A stretch of DNA of 64,000 bases from the NCBI GenBank assembly GCA_000719025.1, contig JODP01000007.1, positions 248,001 through 312,000 of the forward strand. The letters are read 5' to 3'. Below the pieces are notes generated by a model. The model was not told the DNA's origin, did no database searches, and saw nothing but the letters and a program-made list of their open reading frames with translations. The position numbers and the translations under genes are program-made. Source of the DNA: Kineosporia aurantiaca JCM 3230 (GTDB lineage: Bacteria; Actinomycetota; Actinomycetes; Actinomycetales; Kineosporiaceae). Shown here piece after piece: positions 57,000 through 64,000 of the stretch. Within the stretch, counting starts at the first letter, position 1, and every line of letters begins with the position of its first letter.

Positions 57000-58354
57000 G
57001 CCGGGACCGTCACCTCAAGGCCGAGCACCGGGATGCTGACCTCGCCGTCGGCCTCCGCGGCCCAGCGCCAGTGGGCCCCGGCGCCCATCTCGCCGGCCAC
57101 CAGGCCGGTCCAGCCGGCTCCGGCCGACCCGCAGATCCGCAGCAGGTCGATCCGGGTCTGCCGGTCCGGGTCTCCCGTCACCACCACCAGCCCGCGGATC
57201 GGCCGCCGGATCGCCGTGGCCCGCACCGTGGCGTCCTCCATCGGCCCGTCGGTGGGAACCGCCGGGATCGAGGTGACCTGGTTCAGTCCGGCCGGGATCC
57301 GCAGCGGGCCGGGGTTCCCGATCACCAGCACCGGAGTTCCCGGTCGCACCGAGGCGACCTCGTTGAGCAGAATGCGGACGACGTCCCGGGCCACCTCGGG
57401 ATCGCCGGTCACGCTGAGGACGCCGTCGAGCCGGCTGAGGTCGACGAACACGGCGTCCCGGGCGGCGTTCTCGTCCACCGCTCCACCGACCCGGACCAGG
57501 CAGGCCAGGTCGTCCTGTCCCGCAGACGTGGACGGGGGGCCCGAGCTCCGCCAGCGCGTCCCCTCGACGTGCTGCCAGCCGTTCGGCAGTCGGGCCTCGA
57601 CGTTGTCGGCGGAGACCCACACGGTGACCCCGGCGTTGTCCACCCGCAGGGCGTGCACCTGGGGCGATGTCGGGGCGGGGGCCAGTGCACCCACGGTCGC
57701 GTAGGCCCGTCGGACGGTCTCGGTGTCGGAGGCGAAGTGTTCGGACAGCCACTGCCGCAGGCGCAGTCGGCGGCGACGTCGGCCGGCCTCGCCGAACCGG
57801 TCCAGAGCCCTGCGCAGGCCGGCGAACCAGCCCGCCACCCGCCGGCGGGCCACGATCGCGGCGGTGATCAGCGCCAGCAGGACCGAGCCGATCGCGGCCA
57901 GGACGGCGGCCGTGGGCAGCCCGGAAGCGTCGCTACCGCCCTGGGTCTGGCCGTTGTCCATCTGTACGGCGTCGTCCCCGGTCAGGCGGGCGATCTGAAC
58001 CAGCTGACCGGACGCGTCATCGGGCAGGCGTAGGATCCAGCCCGGCCGCAGCCCGGCGTTCGGGTTCTGCAGCGCGGACCCGTCGGGCTGCCGTAGCCCC
58101 TGGTTGAGCTTGAAGATCTCTTCGGCCCGGTTCTGGTCGCCCAACGTCGCGGCGGCCACCTGGCGCAACCCGACCGGCTGTCCGCCGGTCTGGTTCAGGC
58201 CGGGGACGACGAACACCTTCACCTGGTTGCCGCCCTGCTGAGCCGGGGCGGCCAGGGCCGGGCCCGCGAAGAGACCGGTCAGGGCGAGCAGGAGAACGGC
58301 CAGGATGAGCGCTCGCCGCCCCATGCCCCGAAGGTTCGGGCCCAGAAGGTTCAT
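56996..58354 (-). CDS. Membrane protein with LysM-like domain, type VII secretion-associated
   Basis: A 452-residue protein. An N-terminal signal sequence (about 12-35, RRALILAVLLLALTGLFAGPALA) is followed by a LysM-like region (about 44-111: FKLNQGLRQPDG, LRPGWILRLPDDASG), a membrane helix (137-162) and a cytoplasmic part of about 290 residues. The latter has VFVDLSRLDGVLSVTGDPEVARDVVRILLNEVAS and no enzyme motif that I know. It is divergent from the WXG100 gene, which suggests a structural or regulatory role in that secretion system. Start at ATG 58354, though ATG 58324 is an option; a longer upstream frame is rejected. Confidence 0.75.
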   Translation of the reverse strand: MNLLGPNLRGMGRRALILAVLLLALTGLFAGPALAAPAQQGGNQVKVFVVPGLNQTGGQPVGLRQVAAATLGDQNRAEEIFKLNQGLRQPDGSALQNPNAGLRPGWILRLPDDASGQLVQIARLTGDDAVQMDNGQTQGGSDASGLPTAAVLAAIGSVLLALITAAIVARRRVAGWFAGLRRALDRFGEAGRRRRRLRLRQWLSEHFASDTETVRRAYATVGALAPAPTSPQVHALRVDNAGVTVWVSADNVEARLPNGWQHVEGTRWRSSGPPSTSAGQDDLACLVRVGGAVDENAARDAVFVDLSRLDGVLSVTGDPEVARDVVRILLNEVASVRPGTPVLVIGNPGPLRIPAGLNQVTSIPAVPTDGPMEDATVRATAIRRPIRGLVVVTGDPDRQTRIDLLRICGSAGAGWTGLVAGEMGAGAHWRWAAEADGEVSIPVLGLEVTVPA

Positions 58355-58465
58355 GCCCAGGAGACGAGACCGGGTGGGCAAAGGGTTCGAATCCTCTGAA
58401 CCCTTCCGGTCCGGGGTCTCGTACTTGATTCCGGATTGCCCGACGTCACCTGAGGAGAAGCCGCC

Positions 58466-58759
58466 GTGCCCGACTACAAGATCAACTCCGACGAGACCGC
58501 GTCCACCTCGCAGGCCCTGCTGAACGACTTCACCCAGCTGCAGGACAAGCTCACCGAGGTCCGCGGCAAGATCCAGAGCCTGCTGGCCAACGGCTACTCC
58601 ACGCCCGCCGCGCAGCAGAAGTTCTCGCCCTTCTTCGACGAGTTCGCCAAGGGCTTCGACCAGGTCAACCAGGGCCTGCAGGGGATCGGCCAGTACGTGA
58701 AGTCGGTCGGCGAGGCGTTCAGCCAGACCGACGACCAGCTCGGCTCCAACCTCGGCTGA
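58466..58759 (+). CDS. WXG100-family (ESAT-6-like) type VII secretion substrate
   Basis: A 97-residue all-helical protein of WXG100 size. Helix 1 (DETASTSQALLNDFTQLQDKLTEVRGKIQSLL) and helix 2 (QKFSPFFDEFAKGFDQVNQGLQGIGQYVKSVGEAFSQTDDQL) are joined by the turn ANGYSTPAA. The usual WxG turn is replaced by NGY, as in some actinobacterial relatives. GTG at 58466 has GAGGAG 8 nt upstream. It is likely exported by the ATPase encoded next to it. Confidence 0.85.
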   Translation: MPDYKINSDETASTSQALLNDFTQLQDKLTEVRGKIQSLLANGYSTPAAQQKFSPFFDEFAKGFDQVNQGLQGIGQYVKSVGEAFSQTDDQLGSNLG

Positions 58760-58903
58760 GCAGGCCCGGCAAAGGAGGCCGGCTCCGGGCTCAACCTCCG
58801 GGGCCACCGGCAGTGTTCATCGAGTACCGACGCTTCGCGCGCCGGGCCGTACCTCCGCCGTGCACCACACCGCTGCACCACTGAAGACGAAAGCCGATGC
58901 ATC

Positions 58904-61900
58904 GTGCGCCTGAACGTAAGTGTCCGCGACCCGTACGACGCGGCCGGATCGGCCACCGTCGTGGTGGAGACCGAGCCCGGGGCCCGGGTCGGTGCCCTGG
59001 CCGCGGAGCTGGGTCGCACGGTGGGGCTTTCGTCGAACGGTGAGCCGGAGTTGTTCTCCGGCGCGCAACGGATCGGGCCGGACCAGACGTTGCGTCAGGC
59101 CGGTATCCGGGACGGCGCCGAGCTGGGCCTCGGGGTCCCGGCCCCGGCGTCGCCCGCGCCCGAAGGGCGCACCGAGGTCCGGGTGGTCTCCGGGCCCTCC
59201 GCGGGTAGCGTGTTCCGGCTCCCGGCCGGCGACTACGACCTGGGCAGCGACCCGGCCTGCCGGGTGCGGCTGTCGGCCGAGGAGGGCGCCCCGCCGTTCG
59301 CCGCCCGGCTGCGGGTTCACCTGGACGGCGTGGTCGAGCTGCTCAGCGCGGGCTCGGCCACCCTCGACGGCAAGCCCGTGCCCGGCGAGACCCGCTGGCA
59401 GGAGGGCAGTCTGCTGGCGGTCGGGGACACCCTGCTCGAGGTCTCCTCGGTCTACCCGGTGCCGGCTCCGCTGACCGCCGCGCAGGACGGGCTGGGCCTG
59501 GAGTTCAACCGCCCGCCCCGGTTCCTGCCACCGGAGGCGGGCCGGAGCTTCCGGTTGCCCACGCCACCGGCCAAGCCCGACAAGCGGCCGATCCCGCTGC
59601 TGCCGGTGCTGCTCCTGCCGGCCGGCAGCGCGCTGGTGACGATCCTGGTCACCGGCCGGTGGACGTTCATCTTCATCGCCCTGCTGTCGCCCCTGGCCGC
59701 CCTGGTCACCCAGTTCAGCGGCCGCAAGCAGGCCATGGTGAAGTACCGCGAGAAGCTGGCCGAGCACGAGGCCCGGGTGGCCCGGCTCACCGAGGACATC
59801 GACGCCGCGGTCCTGGACGAGCAGCGCAACCTGCGGCTGTCGCTGCCCGACCCGGCCTCGCTGCTGCGGATGGCGGCGCAGCCGTCCGAGCGGCTCTGGG
59901 AGCGGCGCTGGGCCGACCCGGACTTCCTCACCCTCCGGGTCGGCACCACCGACCTGCCCTCCGCCACCAGCGTGGAGGACCCGTCGCAGGACGAGCACCG
60001 GCGCACCACGGTGCCCTGGCTGGACCAGGTGCCGGTACAGGTGGACGTGCGCCGGGCCGGCGTGCTCGGTATCGCCGGGCCCGAGGGCAGCGACCTGGCC
60101 GCCTGGCTGGCCGCCCAGGCGGTCTCCCTGCACGGCCCGACCGACCTGCGCCTGGTGGTGCTGTCCGGTCCGGACGGCGAGCGCACCTGGTCCTGGACCC
60201 GCTGGCTGCCGCACGCGCAGGCCGCCGCGGAGGACGCGTACTCCCTGGTCGGCAGCACCACCGACTCCCTGGCCCGGCGGATCGGCGAGCTCGGCCAGAT
60301 GGTCACCGCCCGCACCGCGCTCGGCCAGGACCTGAAACGGGGTGGGGTCAACGGTTACCCGGACGTCCTGGTCGTGCTGGAGCAGGCCCGCCGGGCCCGC
60401 TCGCTGCCCGGGGTGATCTCGGTGCTGCGGGACGGCCCGGCGGTCGGCGTCTTCGTGATCTGCGTGGACCGCGAGGAGCGCCTGCTGCCGGAGGAGAGCG
60501 GCGCCGTCGTGGTCACCGAGGCCGGACCCCGCAACACCTCCAGCGTGCGCACCGGCCCGGGTGCGGCCCTGGAGAACGTGCGCACCGACTCCCCGGAACG
60601 CGGCTGGTACGAACACCTCGGCCGGGCGCTGGCGCCGCTGCGCGGGGTGGGGGACAGCGACGAGAGCACCCTGCCGAACGCCGTGCGCCTGCTCGACCTG
60701 ATGCAGCTCGAGCCGCCGACTCCCGGGGCGCTGGTGGCCGGCTGGAGCCTGGGCGGGCGCAGTACGGTCGCCACGCTCGGCGCCGGCTACGACGGGCCGT
60801 TCTCGATCGACCTGGTCCGCGACGGGCCGCACGCGCTGATCGCCGGCACCACCGGTTCCGGTAAGTCCGAGCTGCTGCAGACCCTGGTGGCCACCCTGGC
60901 GGTGGTGAACCGGCCGGACGAGATGACCTTCGTGCTGGTCGACTACAAGGGCGGCAGCGCGTTCGCCGAGGCCGCCGAACTCCCGCACACCGTCGGCCTG
61001 GTCACCGACCTGGACACCCGCCTGGTCGAGCGGGCCCTGGTCTCGCTGGGCGCCGAGCTGCGCCGCCGGGAGACCCTGCTGGCCCAGTACGGCGCCAAGG
61101 ACATCCTCGACTACCTCGACAAGCGGGCGCGCGGCGGCGACCAGATGCCCGCCCTGCCGCGGCTGATGCTGGTGATCGACGAGTTCGCCTCCATGGTGCG
61201 GGAACTGCCCGACTTCATCTCCGGCCTGGTCAACATCGCCCAGCGCGGCCGCTCCCTGGGCATCCACCTGGTGCTGGCCACCCAGCGCCCGGGCGGCGCG
61301 GTCACCCCGGACATCCGGGCCAACACCAACCTGCGGATCGCGCTGCGCACCACCGACGGCTCGGAGAGCCGCGACATCATCGACAGCCCGGCCTCCGGCG
61401 AGATCTCCCCGGGCAACCCCGGGCGGGCCTTCGCCCGGCTGGGCCCCTCGGTGCTTCTGCCGTTCCAGTCCGCCCGGGTCGGGGGACGCCGGCCCAGCGG
61501 CCTGGGGGAGCTCAAGGCCGCCGACGCCCCGATCCCGGTCCGGGCCCAGGTCGTGACCTGGCCGGAACTGGGCGGCCCCAAGCCGGTGCGGGCCAGGTCC
61601 GCCAAGGGCCCCGAGGTGGAGGCGGTGACCGACCTGGCCGTGCTGGTCGAGGCGATCGCCCGGGCCGCCGAGGAGGCCGGGGTCCCGCGTCAGCCCAGCC
61701 CCTGGCTGCCGGCCCTGCCGATCCTGCTGGAGTGGACCCGCCCGGCGGGCCCGGCGGCCACCGAGCAGCGTCCCGCCGAGCTCGCCCCGGTGGCGTTCGG
61801 CATCGTGGACCTGCCCGCCGACCAGAGCCGCGCCGACCTCACCTTCGACCTGGACTCCGCCGGCCACCTGCACATCATCGGCTCACCCCGCAGCGGCCGC

Positions 61901-63292
61901 TCGCAGACCCTGCGCACCCTGGCCGCGGCCCTGGCCTGCGCGCACGGCGCGGACGACCTGCATCTGTACGGAATCGACTGCGGCAACGGCGCTCTCAACG
62001 TGCTGAGCGAACTGCCGCACACCGGCGCGGTGGTCGACCGCAAGCAGATCGAGCGGCTGGGCCGTCTGCTCGACCGCCTCAACGCCGAACTGACCTCCCG
62101 CCAGGGGGTTCTCGGGGCCCGGGGCAGCGCCGACCTGACCGAGCTGCGGGCCTCGCAGGCGCCGGGGCAACGGCTGCCGCACATCGTCGTGATGGTCGAT
62201 CGGTTCGAGGTTTTCGACCGCGAGTTCCTCTCCTACGACAACGGCAGCTACGCCGAGCGGATGCTGCGCCTGCTGCGCGACGGTGCCGGGGTCGGCATCC
62301 ACCTGATCCTGGCCGGCGACAAGGTGCTGGGCGGCAGCCGGTACTCCGGCACCACGGAGGACAAACTGGTTCTGCGCCTGAACGACCGGCAGGACTACTC
62401 CAGCGTCGGGATCCCGACCCGCTCGGCCCCGGAAGACCCGGCGCCCGGCCGGGTGATCCGCACCTCGGACCTGAGCGAGGCACAGATCGCCGTGCTCGGA
62501 CGCGACCTGGCCGGCACCGCCCAGGCCGAGGTGCTGCGGGACCTGGCCGTCGAGCTCCGCGAGCGGGAAAGCGCGGTGCCGCGGGAGAAACGAGCGCTGC
62601 GGCTGGACGTCCTGCCCGACCGGATCGGGTACCCAGAGGCGATCCGCCTGCACACCCGCACCGGCCCGATGCGCCCCCTGCTGGCGATGGGCGGGGACAC
62701 CCTCACCGGGCTGGGACCGGACCTGGCCGACGTCCCCTCGTTCGTCATCGCCGGGCCGCCACGCACCGGCCGCAGCACCACCCTGCTGACCGCCTGCGAA
62801 TCCCTGCTCGCGGTGGGTACCGGCCTGGTGGTCATCGCCCCGCGCCGCTCCCCGCTGCGCGCGCTCGAGGGCCGGCCGCACGTGGCCGCGGTGATCACCG
62901 ATGCCGAGGTGCCGGTCGCCGCGTTCCGCAAGGTGCTCGGCAACATCCCGGAGGACAACGCGGTGATCGTGGTGGACGACGCCGAGCTGCTGATGAACTC
63001 CGAGATCGACCCGGATCTGGCCGCGCTCTCACGCGGCGCGCAGGGCAACGGCTGGGGCGTGCTCGCGGCCGGTAACGCCGAGTCGCTCTCGCTCAGCCTG
63101 GCCGGCTGGATGGGTCAGGTGAAGCGCAACCGCACCGGGATGCTGTTGTCACCGCAGAGCCTGAGCGACGGCGACGTGATCGGGGTGAAGCTGACCCGGG
63201 GGCTGATCGGCCAGGCCCCGCAGCCGGGCCGCGGGCTGCTCCACCTCGGCGACGGCACCCTGCTGTCGGTCCAGGTGCCGTTCGCCGAGTAG
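58904..63292 (+). CDS. Type VII secretion FHA-FtsK/SpoIIIE ATPase (EssC/EccC-like)
   Basis: A 1462-residue membrane ATPase. Residues 1-80 are ubiquitin-like; about 92-175 form an FHA domain (SVFRLPAGDYDLGSDPACRVRL). Two membrane helices lie at 228-275 (RPIPLLPVLLLPAGSALVTI and the next helix). Three FtsK-type ATPase modules follow. The first is intact, with Walker A GTTGSGKS (648-655) and Walker B DE (759-760). The second (GSPRSGRS, 993-1000) and third (GPPRTGRS, 1284-1291) have arginine in place of the Walker lysine, as expected of regulatory modules. It powers export of WXG100 proteins. GTG at 58904 lacks a clear ribosome-binding site. Confidence 0.93.
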   Translation: MRLNVSVRDPYDAAGSATVVVETEPGARVGALAAELGRTVGLSSNGEPELFSGAQRIGPDQTLRQAGIRDGAELGLGVPAPASPAPEGRTEVRVVSGPSAGSVFRLPAGDYDLGSDPACRVRLSAEEGAPPFAARLRVHLDGVVELLSAGSATLDGKPVPGETRWQEGSLLAVGDTLLEVSSVYPVPAPLTAAQDGLGLEFNRPPRFLPPEAGRSFRLPTPPAKPDKRPIPLLPVLLLPAGSALVTILVTGRWTFIFIALLSPLAALVTQFSGRKQAMVKYREKLAEHEARVARLTEDIDAAVLDEQRNLRLSLPDPASLLRMAAQPSERLWERRWADPDFLTLRVGTTDLPSATSVEDPSQDEHRRTTVPWLDQVPVQVDVRRAGVLGIAGPEGSDLAAWLAAQAVSLHGPTDLRLVVLSGPDGERTWSWTRWLPHAQAAAEDAYSLVGSTTDSLARRIGELGQMVTARTALGQDLKRGGVNGYPDVLVVLEQARRARSLPGVISVLRDGPAVGVFVICVDREERLLPEESGAVVVTEAGPRNTSSVRTGPGAALENVRTDSPERGWYEHLGRALAPLRGVGDSDESTLPNAVRLLDLMQLEPPTPGALVAGWSLGGRSTVATLGAGYDGPFSIDLVRDGPHALIAGTTGSGKSELLQTLVATLAVVNRPDEMTFVLVDYKGGSAFAEAAELPHTVGLVTDLDTRLVERALVSLGAELRRRETLLAQYGAKDILDYLDKRARGGDQMPALPRLMLVIDEFASMVRELPDFISGLVNIAQRGRSLGIHLVLATQRPGGAVTPDIRANTNLRIALRTTDGSESRDIIDSPASGEISPGNPGRAFARLGPSVLLPFQSARVGGRRPSGLGELKAADAPIPVRAQVVTWPELGGPKPVRARSAKGPEVEAVTDLAVLVEAIARAAEEAGVPRQPSPWLPALPILLEWTRPAGPAATEQRPAELAPVAFGIVDLPADQSRADLTFDLDSAGHLHIIGSPRSGRSQTLRTLAAALACAHGADDLHLYGIDCGNGALNVLSELPHTGAVVDRKQIERLGRLLDRLNAELTSRQGVLGARGSADLTELRASQAPGQRLPHIVVMVDRFEVFDREFLSYDNGSYAERMLRLLRDGAGVGIHLILAGDKVLGGSRYSGTTEDKLVLRLNDRQDYSSVGIPTRSAPEDPAPGRVIRTSDLSEAQIAVLGRDLAGTAQAEVLRDLAVELRERESAVPREKRALRLDVLPDRIGYPEAIRLHTRTGPMRPLLAMGGDTLTGLGPDLADVPSFVIAGPPRTGRSTTLLTACESLLAVGTGLVVIAPRRSPLRALEGRPHVAAVITDAEVPVAAFRKVLGNIPEDNAVIVVDDAELLMNSEIDPDLAALSRGAQGNGWGVLAAGNAESLSLSLAGWMGQVKRNRTGMLLSPQSLSDGDVIGVKLTRGLIGQAPQPGRGLLHLGDGTLLSVQVPFAE

Positions 63293-63366
63293 GGCTTTCG
63301 GGCGACCGACCCGACTAACCTGACTGACGCGGGAGAGGTCGGCCAGGTCTGCTGATCCATCGTCGG

Positions 63367-63390
63367 TCGCCCGACCCCCGGGTCGGGCGA
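63367..63390. terminator. Probable bidirectional terminator hairpin
   Basis: A perfect 11-bp G/C-rich inverted repeat (TCGCCCGACCC and its complement) with a minimal loop lies in the 102-bp gap between the convergent ATPase gene and the gene at 63395. There is no U-tract, which is common in actinobacteria. Confidence 0.55.
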
Positions 63391-63394
63391 ACCC

Positions 63395-64000
63395 TCAGAT
63401 GAAGCGGAAGCTGCTGGTAATCGCGTCGAACAGGTCGTACGCGGCGTCCTTCAGCGGCAGGTTCGGGCTGGCCAAGGTCACCACCAGGTAGTCCCCGGCC
63501 CGCCCGGGCACCGGGATCATCGTGTGCATGGTCAGCAGTTTCGCGTCCACGTCGGCGGTCAGCCGGGTGGTCTCGGTGCCGGTCACCCGGGCCACCGTGC
63601 CGACCGCCGGGATCTGCGCCGGGATGATCTGGCGGTCCGGCGGGGCCACCCCCTCCCGGGTCAGCCCGAGCTGACGCGACAGCACCGGCAGGGTCAGCTC
63701 CTGCCCCTCCGGCGTGGTCACCGCGAAGACCATGCCGTAGGCCATGAACAGCCCGTCGTCGTACTGCGTGGCGGTGCCGGCCGCGAGCAGTGCGCCCTGC
63801 TTCCGGGCGCTGCGCAGCACTTCCCGACCCTGTCGAAACATGTCATTGATCCGGGCCTTCTCACGCGCCTGGCTGACCTGGGCCAGCGCCTCGGCCCGGG
63901 TCCGGGCCAGCTGCTCGCCGGACAGGTCGACCGGGTCCCACAACTCCGGGAGGTCGATCAGCCAGCGTCGTGCCGCCGGGGCGGGACCGGCTGGGGGCAC
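63395..64000 (-). CDS. Unknown protein next to the type VII locus (5' end at or beyond window edge)
   Basis: At least 201 residues; the frame is open to the last base, where a GTG happens to sit, so the true start may be outside. The visible part begins PPAGPAPAARRWLIDLPELWDP, has a helical QLARTRAEALAQVSQAREKARI segment, then a mixed beta region, and ends LKDAAYDLFDAITSSFRFI. That ending resembles small actinobacterial proteins with a DUF1795/LpqN-like fold, but the match is not firm. It is convergent with the ATPase gene and may belong to the same secretion locus. Confidence 0.6.
   Translation of the reverse strand: MPPAGPAPAARRWLIDLPELWDPVDLSGEQLARTRAEALAQVSQAREKARINDMFRQGREVLRSARKQGALLAAGTATQYDDGLFMAYGMVFAVTTPEGQELTLPVLSRQLGLTREGVAPPDRQIIPAQIPAVGTVARVTGTETTRLTADVDAKLLTMHTMIPVPGRAGDYLVVTLASPNLPLKDAAYDLFDAITSSFRFI

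Noticed and set aside
58355..58807. N-terminal extension of the LysM-like membrane protein on the minus strand
   Set aside because: It runs antisense through the WXG100 gene and would place the signal sequence 160 residues inside the protein.
58817..61873. A 1018-codon minus-strand open frame opposite the type VII ATPase
   Set aside because: Composition is shadow-like (Gly, Gln, Arg, His) with no motif, and it mirrors the ATPase gene's third positions.
1..64000. tRNA, rRNA or prophage genes
   Set aside because: I looked for cloverleaf-like stretches, CCA ends, rRNA motifs, integrases and phage structural proteins and saw none; a covariance-model search would be the proper test.

Overview
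The window is 64 kb of very GC-rich chromosomal DNA with strong G/C preference at third codon positions. The gene content is actinobacterial: a SARP-type regulator, a WXG100 protein with an FHA-FtsK type VII secretion ATPase, SigE-family ECF sigma factors, an F420-type LLM oxidoreductase, and many genes that appear to be leaderless (TANNNT 6-7 nt before the start codon). A Kineosporia-like or related filamentous actinomycete is my guess, not something the sequence proves. I saw no rRNA, tRNA, CRISPR array, transposase or phage gene.

1-14.1 kb (all minus): one tightly coupled operon. In transcription order it holds a beta-lactamase-fold serine hydrolase, a peptide ABC importer (binding lipoprotein, permease, permease-ATPase fusion, ATPase), a 1292-residue fusion of an S9 peptidase to a second beta-lactamase-fold hydrolase, an M20 hydrolase, a GNAT acyltransferase, an enolase-superfamily N-succinylamino-acid racemase and a truncated PucR-type regulator. 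GNAT + racemase + M20 is the known three-enzyme route from D- to L-amino acids through N-succinyl intermediates. The whole reads as a system that imports D-residue-containing peptides, cleaves them and recycles the D-residues as L-amino acids. This is the most interesting feature of the window.

14.2-26.3 kb: oligopeptidase B, a divergent ROK regulator, two tandem copies of a [membrane protein + SigE-family sigma factor] cassette that share an exactly spaced promoter motif, an MMPL transporter, a DUF885 peptidase coupled to proline iminopeptidase, and a membrane-anchored unknown. 26.5-32.9 kb: two zinc-ribbon genes split by a frame change, a GntR/PfkB kinase pair, a block of 41-bp tandem repeats, an acyl-CoA dehydrogenase and a zinc alcohol dehydrogenase.

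33-38.6 kb: a two-component system, a TPR protein, a HAD-like protein, a LysR gene overlapping a tRNA 2'-phosphotransferase gene, and small proteins. 38.6-42.6 kb: a second D-amino-acid locus (FAD amine/amino-acid oxidase, N-acyl-D-amino-acid deacylase, D-serine dehydratase-like enzyme) closed by a palindromic repeat block. 42.8-53.4 kb: mostly single-gene units (TrmH methyltransferase, a third beta-lactamase-fold hydrolase, TetR, VOC, small LuxR-type proteins, LLM oxidoreductase, EVE protein, a second M20 hydrolase, SRPBCC, DUF3500, GGDEF-EAL).

53.5-64 kb: a SARP/NB-ARC/TPR regulator, an ECF sigma factor and a type VII secretion-like locus (LysM-like membrane protein, WXG100 protein, FHA-FtsK ATPase, and a gene running off the window). 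Four convergent gene pairs end on the same shared CTAG tetranucleotide.
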